Source of the DNA: Novacetimonas pomaceti
GTDB taxonomy: Bacteria; Pseudomonadota; Alphaproteobacteria; Acetobacterales; Acetobacteraceae
Length of the DNA: 64,000 nt
Direction: 5' to 3'
Assembly (NCBI RefSeq): GCF_003207955.1
Contig: NZ_NOXG01000002.1
Span: 1-64,000 of the forward strand
The notes below the pieces were generated by a model, which saw nothing but the letters and a program-made list of their open reading frames with translations, was not told where the DNA came from and ran no database searches. The translations under genes were made by a program, and so were the position numbers. Below, piece after piece: positions 47,541-56,108 of the stretch (position 1 is its first letter; the number at the start of each line of letters is the position of its first letter).

Positions 47541-47646
47541 GCATGGCCCCGGCCATGCAAGGTCGCGGGGCGGCGTTCACGAAAATCCTGATTGACACAG
47601 GCGGGGTTTCACGTTGGAAGTGTCCGGCCGGGTTATGGCGTCGCAC

Positions 47647-47667
47647 TTATACTCAAATTGAGTATAA
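47647..47667. promoter_or_regulatory. 21-bp perfect palindrome, probable operator of nadABC
   Basis: Half-site TTATACTCAA, a central A, then its exact complement TTGAGTATAA. It ends 36 bases before the nadA start, and its left half contains a -10-like TATACT, so a bound repressor would block transcription. AT-rich in a GC-rich setting. The NAD regulator gene just upstream is the likely source of the binding protein. Confidence 0.75.
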
Positions 47668-47703
47668 AATTATGGACGAAGGTCTCCGGCAGGGAGGGCA
47701 ATC

Positions 47704-48684
47704 ATGAATCAACTGGGTCCCCGGCAAACGGCTGACCGGCTTTATGACCGCGTGCGACATCTCGTGCCGGAAATGGAATGGGCGACGTTCCTGGACGATA
47801 TCCGCGCCATCGAAGACCTCAAGCAGCAGCGCAACGCGATCATCCTGGCGCATAATTACCAGACGCCGGAAATCTTCCACTGCGTCGCCGACATCCGTGG
47901 CGACAGCCTTGCCCTTGCGCGTGAGGCACAGGAGGCCAGCGCCGATGTCATCGTCATGGCGGGCGTGCATTTCATGGCCGAGACGGCCAAGATGCTCAAC
48001 CCCGACAGCACGGTGCTGATCCCGGACATGAAGGCGGGATGTTCGCTGGCGGATTCCATTACCGCGCGCGATGTCCGTGCCCTGCGCGAACGCCATCCCG
48101 GCGTGCCGGTGGTGACCTATGTCAACACCTCGGCCGAGGTGAAGGCCGAAAGCGACATCTGCTGCACTTCGGGCAATGCGAAACGTGTTGTCGAAAGCCT
48201 CGGCACCGATCGGGTCATCATGATCCCCGACGAATTCCTTGCCCGTAATATCGAGGCGGAAACCGGCATAAAGATGATTACCTGGCCGGGGCACTGCGAG
48301 GTGCATGAACGTTTCACGCCCGGGGAAATCACCCGCATGCGCGAGGACAATCCCGGCGTGACGGTGCTTGCGCATCCCGAATGCCCGCCAGAGGTGGTGG
48401 CGGTGTCCGATTTCTCCGGCTCCACCGCGATGATGAGCGATTACGTGCAGGCGCACGACAGCGGCAAGGTGCTGCTGGTGACCGAATGCTCCATGAGCGA
48501 CAACCTCGCCCTGCTGCATCCGCACATCGATTTCGTCCGTCCGTGCAACATGTGCCCGCACATGAAGCGCATCACCCTGTCGGGCCTGCGGCATGCGCTG
48601 GAAACCATGACGCATGAGGTCACGATCGACCCGGCGCTGGCGGCGCGCGGGCGGCGTGCGGTCGAACGCATGCTGGCGATATGA
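47704..48684 (+). CDS. nadA: Quinolinate synthase A
   Basis: NadA condenses iminoaspartate with dihydroxyacetone phosphate to quinolinate, using a 4Fe-4S cluster. The 326-residue product has AIILAHNYQTPEI, the cluster cysteines in PDMKAGCSLAD, the ICCTSGNA segment and RPCNMCPHM, and TWPGHCEVHERF. GGGAGGG lies six bases before ATG 47704. Its stop overlaps nadB (ATGA). First gene of the nadABC operon, behind the palindrome. Confidence 0.97.
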   Translation: MNQLGPRQTADRLYDRVRHLVPEMEWATFLDDIRAIEDLKQQRNAIILAHNYQTPEIFHCVADIRGDSLALAREAQEASADVIVMAGVHFMAETAKMLNPDSTVLIPDMKAGCSLADSITARDVRALRERHPGVPVVTYVNTSAEVKAESDICCTSGNAKRVVESLGTDRVIMIPDEFLARNIEAETGIKMITWPGHCEVHERFTPGEITRMREDNPGVTVLAHPECPPEVVAVSDFSGSTAMMSDYVQAHDSGKVLLVTECSMSDNLALLHPHIDFVRPCNMCPHMKRITLSGLRHALETMTHEVTIDPALAARGRRAVERMLAI

Positions 48685-50249
48685 CCATTCCCGACCTGCG
48701 TGGCCTGGCCGGACAGCCCGTCATTGTCGGCGGCGGGCTGGCGGGGGTCATGACCGCCCTGATGTATGACCGGCCGTGCGTGCTGCTGTCATCCGGACCG
48801 CTGGGGGCCAGCCATCCGGCGGCGGCGTCCAGCATGCTGGCGCAGGGTGGCATTGCCGCCGCCGTGGGCGCGGACGACACGCCGGCACTGCATGCCGCCG
48901 ACACGCTGGCGGCGGGGGCGGGCCTGTGCGACCCGGACGTGGTCGAACGCGTGACCGCCGATGGACCCGACGCCATCGCCCGGCTGGCGGCGTTCGGGGT
49001 GCGTTTCGACCGGGCCGCCGATGGCGCGCTGGTCCTCGGGCTGGAAGCCGCGCATTCGCGCCACCGTATCGTGCATGCCCGTGGCGATGCCTCCGGCGCC
49101 GCGATCATGGAGGCACTGGTCGCGCGTGTCCGTCGGACACCGCGCATCACGGTCCTTGAAAATGCCCGGGTGCATGCGCTGGAAAGCCATGACGGGGCGG
49201 TGGTGGGCGCGCGCGTCACGATGGATGGCCGCGACATCGCATGGCCCGCGCCCGCCGTGGTGCTGGCGACAGGCGGCATCGGCGGCCTGTTTGGCGATAC
49301 GACCAATCCCCTTGGCGCGGTGGGGCAGGGGCTTGCGCTGGCCGCGCGGGCCGGGGCCGTCCTGGGCAATATGGAGTTCGTGCAGTTCCATCCGACAGCC
49401 CTTGCCGCGCGGCATGTCGCAGGCCCGATGCCGCTGATAAGCGAGGCGGTGCGCGGCGAAGGCGCGGTGCTGATTGACGAGGGCGGCGAACGCTTCACCG
49501 CCGAGCTTGCCGCGCGCGATATCGTCTCGCGCGCCGTGTGGCGTCACATGCGCGCGGGCCACCATGTCTTTCTCGATGCGCGTCAGGTGCTTGGCACGCG
49601 CTTTGCCACGCGCTTTCCCGCCATCGACGCATTGTGCCGCGCGCAGGGCATTGACCCGGCGCGCCAGCCGATCCCGGTGCGGCCCGCGGCCCATTACCAT
49701 ATGGGCGGCATCGTCGTGGACGGGCGCGGCCGCAGCACCGTGCCCGGCCTGTGGGCCTGTGGCGAGGTCGCCTGCACCGGCCTGCATGGGGCCAACCGCC
49801 TTGCCAGCAATTCCCTGCTGGAGGCCGTTTCGTTCGGCACGTGGGTCGCGCGCGACCTTTCCACGCTTGCGCCTGTCACTTCGGCCGAACCTCCGCGCGA
49901 CATGGGGGCGGCCGCGACCGTCCGGCCCGCGTCGCATGAGGCATGGCGCAGAAGGATGGCGCGGGATGCGGGCGTCATCCGCACGCGCGATGACATGCGC
50001 GAGGCCCTGCGTGTCTTTGCCCCCCTTGCCGACGGGGATGACGGGGCGCTTGTCCGCGCGATGGTGCTGTGCGGGGCCCTGCGGCGCGAGGAAAGCCGTG
50101 GCGGCCATTTCCGGGCGGATTTCCCGCAGGCCGCCGCCGTCGCCACCGCGTCGCGCCTGACGCTGGCGGACGTGCGCGAACATGCCGCCACCCCTGCCGC
50201 GAAGGCAGGCGAGATGACACAAACCCCTGACAATGGAGTGGTCGCATGA
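48681..50249 (+). CDS. nadB: L-aspartate oxidase
   Basis: NadB oxidises L-aspartate to iminoaspartate for NadA, using FAD. The 522-residue flavoprotein has the FAD motif VIVGGGLAGVMTALM, SHPAAASSMLAQGGIAAAVG, FVQFHPTALA, AHYHMGGIVVDGRG and the C-terminal FAD segment ANRLASNSLLEAVSFG. ATG 48681 overlaps the nadA stop, and its own stop overlaps nadC, so the three are translated together. Confidence 0.97.
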   Translation: MTIPDLRGLAGQPVIVGGGLAGVMTALMYDRPCVLLSSGPLGASHPAAASSMLAQGGIAAAVGADDTPALHAADTLAAGAGLCDPDVVERVTADGPDAIARLAAFGVRFDRAADGALVLGLEAAHSRHRIVHARGDASGAAIMEALVARVRRTPRITVLENARVHALESHDGAVVGARVTMDGRDIAWPAPAVVLATGGIGGLFGDTTNPLGAVGQGLALAARAGAVLGNMEFVQFHPTALAARHVAGPMPLISEAVRGEGAVLIDEGGERFTAELAARDIVSRAVWRHMRAGHHVFLDARQVLGTRFATRFPAIDALCRAQGIDPARQPIPVRPAAHYHMGGIVVDGRGRSTVPGLWACGEVACTGLHGANRLASNSLLEAVSFGTWVARDLSTLAPVTSAEPPRDMGAAATVRPASHEAWRRRMARDAGVIRTRDDMREALRVFAPLADGDDGALVRAMVLCGALRREESRGGHFRADFPQAAAVATASRLTLADVREHAATPAAKAGEMTQTPDNGVVA

Positions 50250-51100
50250 TCCGCCCCCTGCCTGACATCATGCTTGAACCCCTGGTCCGCGCCGGCCTGA
50301 TGGAGGATCTGGGCCGGGGCGGGGACCTGACCACCGACGCGACGCTGGGGGATGAAACCCTGTCCGCGCACGCCGTGCTGTCGGCGCGGCAGGCCGGGGT
50401 GGTCGCCGGGCTGGATCTGGCGCGTCTGGCCTTTACCCTGATGGACCCGGCGATCGTGTTCGAGGTCGCGGCCCCCGATGGCACGCACGTCACCCCGGGA
50501 CAGGTGATCGCCAGCGTGCGGGGACCGGCGCGCGGCATCCTGTCGGGGGAGCGCGTGGCGCTGAATTTCCTCTCCCATCTCTGCGGGATCGCGACGGCGA
50601 CGGCGCAGGTTGTCGCGGCCGTGCAACCTTATGGCACCAAGGTAAGTTGTACGCGCAAGACCCTGCCCGGCATGCGCGCGATCCAGAAATACGCCGTGCG
50701 CGCGGGCGGCGGCAGCAACCATCGCTTCGGGCTCGATGATGCGATCCTTATCAAGGACAACCATCTTGCCATTGCCGGTGGGATACGCCCGGCCCTGACG
50801 CGCGCGCGCGCCGTGGCGGGTCATCTGGTCAGCATAGAGCTGGAGGTCGATACCCTTGAGCAGCTGGCCGAGGGGCTGGAGGTCGGCGGGGTGGATGTGT
50901 TCCTGCTGGACAACATGACCCCAGAACAGCTGCGCAGGGCTGTCGCCATGATCGACCATCGCGCCATTGCGGAGGCATCGGGCGGCGTCACGCCGGACAA
51001 CGCCGCCGCCATTGCCGCCACCGGGGTGGACCTGGTGTCCATGGGATGGCTGACCCACAGTGTCAGGGCGATGGATATCGGACTTGATTATCAACCATAG
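50246..51100 (+). CDS. nadC: Nicotinate-nucleotide pyrophosphorylase (carboxylating)
   Basis: NadC turns quinolinate and PRPP into nicotinate mononucleotide. The 284-residue product has LMEDLGRGGDLTTDATL, GERVALNFLSHLCGIAT, CTRKTLPGMRAIQKYAVRAGG and NHRFGLDDAILIKDNH, the quinolinate and PRPP site. ATG 50246 overlaps the nadB stop. Last gene of the nadABC operon; nadD and nadE are not in the window. Confidence 0.97.
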   Translation: MIRPLPDIMLEPLVRAGLMEDLGRGGDLTTDATLGDETLSAHAVLSARQAGVVAGLDLARLAFTLMDPAIVFEVAAPDGTHVTPGQVIASVRGPARGILSGERVALNFLSHLCGIATATAQVVAAVQPYGTKVSCTRKTLPGMRAIQKYAVRAGGGSNHRFGLDDAILIKDNHLAIAGGIRPALTRARAVAGHLVSIELEVDTLEQLAEGLEVGGVDVFLLDNMTPEQLRRAVAMIDHRAIAEASGGVTPDNAAAIAATGVDLVSMGWLTHSVRAMDIGLDYQP

Positions 51101-51235
51101 GATGCGGATGCATGTCATCAAGTTTGGATAAGCAGAAAAAACGTGATCGACATGCAGTACAAGTTGCCATCTGTGCTGAGATCATTATTTATGCGGATTA
51201 ATAAGATATATTTGCATGAAGGATAAGAAACCAGC

Positions 51236-51910
51236 ATGGCGGCGGATCGTACGGACCCGAACATCAAGACCCCCCGACGTGTACTCAGCGTTGACGCCTA
51301 TGAACATGTCCGGCGCGGTCTGATCCGCAGTCGTTACCGCGCTGGCGAACGTCTTGTCCTGCGGCCGCTTGCCGCTGAACTCGGTCTCAGCCCCACCCCG
51401 GTGCGCGAGGCGCTGCTGAGGCTGGTTTCCGAACATGCGCTGGAACTCAATGACCGCAACACGGCGGTCGTCCCGGCGATGACGCGGCGCAATTTCGCCG
51501 AAATTCACGCCCTGCGTTCCGATCTGGAAGTGCGCCTGGCAGAAGCTGCCGCCCTGAAGGCCAGCCAGCACGGGATCGAGACGCTTGCCATGCTGCACCA
51601 CCAGTTTGCCGAGGCGCTGGCCATTCGCGATGATGGGGCCGTGGCCGCGCTGAACGCTGATTTCCATACAACGATCGCGACATTGGCCGATCTGCCCCTG
51701 ACCGCCAATATCCTGCGCAACCTGTGGGTGCGGATCGGGCCGCTCTATGCCCTTTCACGCCCGATGCCGCCCATGCGCAGCATGGGGGAGGTCCATCCCC
51801 ATGCCGCCCTGATCGACGCCCTGCGCGCGCGCGACCCGCAGGCCGCGCGCGAGGCGATTACCCGGGATTTCAATACGGCGCGTATCTGGATCGAACCGAT
51901 GCTGGCCTGA
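51236..51910 (+). CDS. GntR-family (FadR/FCD type) transcriptional regulator
   Basis: A 224-residue regulator. A winged helix at residues 17-75 (SVDAYEHVRRGLIRSRYRAG, then LGLSPTPVREALLRLVSEH) precedes an all-helical FCD effector domain (HALRSDLEVRLAEAAALKAS, LNADFHTTI), typical of sensors of small organic acids. AAGGA lies about 12 bases before ATG 51236. The 135-base AT-rich upstream region holds a promoter-like TTGCCA, 16 bases, TATTTA. No obvious target gene beside it: nadABC precedes it and min genes are convergent. Confidence 0.88.
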   Translation: MAADRTDPNIKTPRRVLSVDAYEHVRRGLIRSRYRAGERLVLRPLAAELGLSPTPVREALLRLVSEHALELNDRNTAVVPAMTRRNFAEIHALRSDLEVRLAEAAALKASQHGIETLAMLHHQFAEALAIRDDGAVAALNADFHTTIATLADLPLTANILRNLWVRIGPLYALSRPMPPMRSMGEVHPHAALIDALRARDPQAAREAITRDFNTARIWIEPMLA

Positions 51911-51925
51911 CGGCACGAAACAGCA

Positions 51926-51990
51926 CCGCCCCCACCGGGGCGGATGCAGCACGACGGGGCATTGTCGGTGCCAGCGATGCCCCGTCGTGC
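51926..51990. terminator. Two hairpins between convergent gntR and minE
   Basis: Hairpin 1 is CCGCCCC / GGGGCGG (51926-51943). Hairpin 2 is a perfect 14-bp stem, GCACGACGGGGCAT (51949-51962) with its complement at 51977-51990. Neither has a T run, yet the strength and position between two 3' ends suggest a transcription barrier. Confidence 0.6.
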
Positions 51991-51997
51991 CGTCGGT

Positions 51998-52279
51998 TCA
52001 GCGTTCCCTGCCTTTTTCGAGGGCCGGGACCTCGATATCGATTTCCAGCATGGAAACCGACGTGCCGCGATCGACCTTGATCTGGACCTTGTCCTGATCG
52101 ACGGGGATATGCTTCTTGATGACCGCGAGGATTTCGCTGTGCAACGTGTTCAGGAGTTCTGATTCCGGGCCGTCGGCGCCCGCGCGTTCATGCGCCAGCA
52201 GGATCTGCAACCGGTCCCGCGCCACGGGCGCGGAACTGCGGGAACGGCCGAAAAGGGTGTCAAGCAGGCCCATGATCAT
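51998..52279 (-). CDS. minE: Cell division topological specificity factor MinE
   Basis: MinE stimulates MinD ATPase and drives pole-to-pole oscillation so division occurs at mid-cell. The 93-residue product has the membrane-targeting N-terminus MGLLDTLFG, the anti-MinCD helix ARDRLQILLAHERA and the beta-rich topological domain (ILAVIKKHIPVDQDKVQIKVD). ATG 52279 overlaps the minD stop by four bases; an ATG two codons later is the usual family start. Confidence 0.95.
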   Translation of the reverse strand: MIMGLLDTLFGRSRSSAPVARDRLQILLAHERAGADGPESELLNTLHSEILAVIKKHIPVDQDKVQIKVDRGTSVSMLEIDIEVPALEKGRER

Positions 52280-53088
52280 GATCTTCCCTTGAACAGCCAG
52301 CCAAACAGGCCGGTACGCTCAGTGGGTACGGTGACTTCGAGCTTTTCGCCTTCCAGGCGCCGCGCCGCTTCGGAATAGGCGCGGGCAGGGGCGCTCTGGG
52401 GGCTGGAAATCGTGACGGGGGAGCCAAGGTTGGAGGCCCGCAGCACTTCCTCGCTTTCGGGAATGATGCCCAGAAGCGGAATCGACAGGATTTCCAGCAC
52501 GTCATCGGTGCGCAGCATCTCCCCACGGGCCGCGCGGCCGGGGTCATAGCGTGTCACCAGCAGGTACTTGTCGATCTTGCTGCCGCCCTTGGCCTTTTCG
52601 GTCGTGCTGTCGAGCATCCCGATGATGCGGTCACTGTCACGGACGGAGGAGACTTCGGGGTTGGCGACCACGACGGCGCAGTCGGCATGATACATCGCAA
52701 GCTGCGCGCCGCGTTCGATGCCCGCCGGGCTGTCGCAGATGATCCAGTCGAATTTCTCCCGCAGTTCACCAATCACCTTGGCGACGCCTTCGGCTGTCAG
52801 GGCGTCCTTGTCGCGCGTCTGGGAGGCGGGCAGGATGGACAGCGTCTCGATCCGCTTGTCGCGGATCAGGGCCTGCGACAGTTTCGCATCGCCCTGGATG
52901 ACGTTGATGAGGTCATAGACGACCCGGCGTTCCGCCCCCATGACGAGGTCGAGGTTACGCAGCCCGACGTCGAAATCGACCACAACCACATTCTGCCCTG
53001 TCTGTGCCAGCGCCGCGCCCAGTGCCGCGGTGGACGTTGTCTTGCCGACCCCGCCCTTTCCGGAGGTGACGACCAGCACTTTCGCCAT
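52276..53088 (-). CDS. minD: Septum site-determining ATPase MinD
   Basis: MinD binds the membrane in its ATP form and recruits MinC. The 270-residue product has the deviant Walker A SGKGGVGKTT with K11 and K16, VVVDFDVGLRNLDLVMG, FDWIICDSPAGIERGA and the C-terminal amphipathic helix LFGWLFKGRS that anchors it. ATG 53088 has AAGGAAA about eight bases upstream. It is 138 bases after minC and overlaps minE. Confidence 0.97.
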   Translation of the reverse strand: MAKVLVVTSGKGGVGKTTSTAALGAALAQTGQNVVVVDFDVGLRNLDLVMGAERRVVYDLINVIQGDAKLSQALIRDKRIETLSILPASQTRDKDALTAEGVAKVIGELREKFDWIICDSPAGIERGAQLAMYHADCAVVVANPEVSSVRDSDRIIGMLDSTTEKAKGGSKIDKYLLVTRYDPGRAARGEMLRTDDVLEILSIPLLGIIPESEEVLRASNLGSPVTISSPQSAPARAYSEAARRLEGEKLEVTVPTERTGLFGWLFKGRS

Positions 53089-53226
53089 TCTAGATTTTCC
53101 TTGTCCTGTGGTTTGCGTCCGCGACCGGGGAACGGTAGGCCGGAACGGTTGAAATATCGTTGTCAATTAGTAAGGGGGCAGCGGGGGGGTATGCAACTGC
53201 CATACGGGTAAAACAGTATCTCAAAT

Positions 53227-53958
53227 TCATCTTCTTTGAGCGACAGCCATCCGCAGCGCGAGCGGTTGCACCACGATTGTGTCATTATTAAGCATCGCCT
53301 GCGATGGACTGCCCGACAGCCGGGGGTCGATATCCTCGGCCGTCATATAATATCCGTCGATCGCCAGAAGTTCCGCGCGCATGTCATGGGCAAAGATCCG
53401 CGCCTCGGGCTGTCCGTTCATGCCGGCGATCGCGCGTCCGCGCAACGTGCCATAGACATGGATGGACCCGGCGGCCGTGATTTCCGCCCCGGACCCCACC
53501 GACCCGATGATGATGATGTCGCCATCGGGGTTCATGATCGTCTGGCCCGAACGGATCGGCTGCTCGAAAATCAGCGATGACCCCTGGATGCGTTCGGGGA
53601 CGGGGACATGGTCCTCGGGGATTGTCACCGCGCCGGAAGCCCGTCCGCCATCCAGCCCCGCGGGCCACTGCCAGTGGGAGATCGCGGGGGTCGCGGGATC
53701 CGCCCCCTCGATCGCGATGATGCGGATTCCGCGTTCGAGCAGGGCGGGATACAGCTTGCCCAGGCCCGGTTCATCCGGCCCGAGGAGCGACAGGTCGAGG
53801 ATGACGGGCTTGCTGGCGAAAAAGGCGGCGGAACGCGCGATCTGCGCATCAAGTCCGGCCATCCAGTCGGACAGGCCGGGTTCGGGGGACAGGACCAGCG
53901 CCAGAAAGGAACGGCCACGGGCGCGTATTTTCGGAAGGGAACGCAATTCGTCGGACAA
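53227..53958 (-). CDS. minC: Septum site-determining protein MinC
   Basis: MinC inhibits FtsZ assembly away from mid-cell. The 243-residue product has an N-terminal FtsZ-inhibiting domain (RGRSFLALVLSPEPGLSDWM, then KPVILDLSLLG) and a C-terminal beta-helix domain that binds MinD (RSGQTIMNPDGDIIIIGSVG, SGAEITAAGSIHVYGTLRGR, AIAGMNGQPEARIFA). The start appears to be TTG 53958. First gene of minC-minD-minE. Confidence 0.94.
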   Translation of the reverse strand: MSDELRSLPKIRARGRSFLALVLSPEPGLSDWMAGLDAQIARSAAFFASKPVILDLSLLGPDEPGLGKLYPALLERGIRIIAIEGADPATPAISHWQWPAGLDGGRASGAVTIPEDHVPVPERIQGSSLIFEQPIRSGQTIMNPDGDIIIIGSVGSGAEITAAGSIHVYGTLRGRAIAGMNGQPEARIFAHDMRAELLAIDGYYMTAEDIDPRLSGSPSQAMLNNDTIVVQPLALRMAVAQRR

Positions 53959-54201
53959 AGTGGTTACAGCCTTCGTCTGCCTTGGGATTCGTATGTCTGG
54001 AACCGGTGGGTTATCGTTTCTGCGCGTGCAATGTGCCAGAAAAAAACGGCCGAGGCCACGGTCCGTAATGGCCCTTCATCCATGACGGGCTCGTGCGGCG
54101 CATGGGATGATGTCGCGCCGCCATGCCCCCTGTCCGATGCAATGCGGTTTTGTTGACATGAAGGCTTGGCTTAGGGTGGGGCGATGCAATAAAGCGGATG
54201 C

Positions 54202-54870
54202 ATGCGTATCCTCTATCATCTTCCCCTTTCACCCTATTCCCGCAAGGTCCGCCTTGCCCTGGGGGAAAAGCGACTGCCGTTCGAACTGAAGATGGAGCGG
54301 GTATGGGAACGTCGTCCCGATTATCTCGCGGTCAATCCGGCGGGCACCGTTCCCATGCTGGTGGAGGAGAACGGCCTGTCCATCCCCGATTCGTGGGTCA
54401 TCTGCGAATACCTGGAGGAAGCCTATCCCGACACGCCGCTTCTGGGGCGCACGCTTGCGGAACGGGTGGAGGTGCGACGCCTTGTCGTCTGGTTCGACGA
54501 GAAATTCGGCAACGAGGTTTCGCGCAACCTGCTCAATGAAAAGGTGATGAAGCGCATTTCCGGGCGCGGCAATCCCGATGGCGGGGCGCTGCGGGCGGGG
54601 TACGCCAATATCCGTTTCCACCTGTCCTATATCGACTGGCTGGCGGAAACGCGGCAGTGGATGGCGGGCAACATGCTGTCGCTGGCGGATTTCGCGGCGG
54701 CGGCGCATCTGTCATGCCTCGATTTCATTGACGACGTGGCATGGGACAAGGCCCCGGCGGCCAAGGACTGGTACGCCCGGATCAAGAGCAGGCCGTGTTT
54801 CCGCACGCTGCTGCAGGACCGTGTCAGCGGCATGACGCCCCCCGCCCATTACGCCGACCTCGATTTCTGA
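54202..54870 (+). CDS. Glutathione S-transferase family protein
   Basis: A 222-residue protein. The N-terminal thioredoxin-like domain (LYHLPLSPYSRKVRLALGEK, VNPAGTVPMLVEENGLSIPD, SWVICEYLEEAYP) contains the Ser-Pro-Tyr-Ser segment of zeta/beta-like GSTs, where Ser activates glutathione. The all-helical C-terminal domain includes LSLADFAAAAHLSCLDF. Substrate unknown. The HI0933-type flavoprotein gene starts nine bases after its stop, so co-transcription is likely. Confidence 0.9.
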   Translation: MRILYHLPLSPYSRKVRLALGEKRLPFELKMERVWERRPDYLAVNPAGTVPMLVEENGLSIPDSWVICEYLEEAYPDTPLLGRTLAERVEVRRLVVWFDEKFGNEVSRNLLNEKVMKRISGRGNPDGGALRAGYANIRFHLSYIDWLAETRQWMAGNMLSLADFAAAAHLSCLDFIDDVAWDKAPAAKDWYARIKSRPCFRTLLQDRVSGMTPPAHYADLDF

Positions 54871-54878
54871 GCGTTTCG

Positions 54879-56108
54879 GTGAAACGGGCCGACGCGCTGG
54901 ATGCCGTGATCCTTGGGGCCGGGGCGGCCGGGATGATGGCGGCGGCGACCGCGGGGCAGGGGGGCTGTCGCGTCGCGGTGCTGGACCATGCGGCGCAGCC
55001 GGGGCGCAAGATCCTGATTTCGGGGGGCGGGCGGTGCAATTTCACGCATCTGGATTCGGGGCCGGGCATGTTCCTGTCGGCCAATCCGCATTTCGCGAAA
55101 TCCGCGCTGGCGCGCTATACGCCCGCCGATTTCCTTGAACTGGTAAAGCGCCATCGCATCGCATGGCACGCCAAGACGCCGGGCCAGCTGTTCTGCGACC
55201 GTTCCGCCAGTGAAATCGTCGGGATGCTGGTGCGTGAGTGCCAGCAGGGCAATGTGGCGATGCACCTGTCGAACCGCATCATTGCCGTGCGTCGCGATGC
55301 CGATGGCATTTTCGTGGTGGAGACGGACCGCATGGTCCTGCACGCCCGCGCCATCGTGCTGGCGACGGGCGGGCTGTCGATTCCCAAGCTGGGGGCGACG
55401 GGGCTGTCGCATGACGTGGCGCGTCGTTTCGGGCTGAAGATCATCGAGCCCGCGCCCGCGCTGGTGCCCCTGACATTCGGGCCGTGCGATCGCGAATGGA
55501 TGACCGGGCTGGCGGGCGTTTCCATGGAAATCGGCGCGAAATGCCATGTGTCCCAGGGGCGGCGCGGCCGTGACATCGTCTTTCGCGACGGGATGCTGTT
55601 CACCCATCGCGGCCTGTCCGGTCCTGCCATCCTGCAGGCGTCCTCCTACTGGCGTTCGGGCGCGTCGCTGGATATCGACTGCCTGCCGGGACGCGACGCG
55701 GCGCGATGCCTGCGGGAACTGAAAAAGGCCCGTCCCCGCATGGGGGGGGCGGCCATGCTGGCAAGCCTGCTGCCGCAGCGCCTGGCGCACCTGCTTGCCG
55801 CGCGTCACCTGCCCGATGGCCCGGTCGGGGAAATGCCTGATGGCGTGCTGGACGCGCTTGCGGGCCTGCTGTCGTCATGGCGTCTCATGCCGACCGGCAG
55901 CGAAGGATATGCCAAGGCGGAGGTCACGCGCGGCGGCATCGACACGGCCGGCCTGTCGTCCCAGACGATGGAGGCGCGCGATGTCCCCGGCCTGTTCGCG
56001 GTGGGCGAGGCGGTGGACGTGACCGGCTGGCTGGGCGGTCATAATTTCCAGTGGGCATGGTCCAGCGGGCACGCGGCGGGACGGGCCCTGGCTGAACGGC
56101 CAGACTGA
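54879..56108 (+). CDS. HI0933-family FAD-dependent flavoprotein (BaiN-like)
   Basis: A 409-residue flavoprotein of the HI0933/YhiN/BaiN family. The FAD Rossmann motif is VILGAGAAGMMAAATAG; GRKILISGGGRCNFTH, FCDRSASEIVGML, VLATGGLSIPKLGATG and VDVTGWLGGHNFQWAWSSG are signature segments of the family. Function is uncharacterised in most bacteria; some members reduce double bonds of bile acids. The start is GTG 54879, without a strong ribosome-binding site. Its stop overlaps the next gene (TGATG). Confidence 0.9.
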   Translation: MKRADALDAVILGAGAAGMMAAATAGQGGCRVAVLDHAAQPGRKILISGGGRCNFTHLDSGPGMFLSANPHFAKSALARYTPADFLELVKRHRIAWHAKTPGQLFCDRSASEIVGMLVRECQQGNVAMHLSNRIIAVRRDADGIFVVETDRMVLHARAIVLATGGLSIPKLGATGLSHDVARRFGLKIIEPAPALVPLTFGPCDREWMTGLAGVSMEIGAKCHVSQGRRGRDIVFRDGMLFTHRGLSGPAILQASSYWRSGASLDIDCLPGRDAARCLRELKKARPRMGGAAMLASLLPQRLAHLLAARHLPDGPVGEMPDGVLDALAGLLSSWRLMPTGSEGYAKAEVTRGGIDTAGLSSQTMEARDVPGLFAVGEAVDVTGWLGGHNFQWAWSSGHAAGRALAERPD

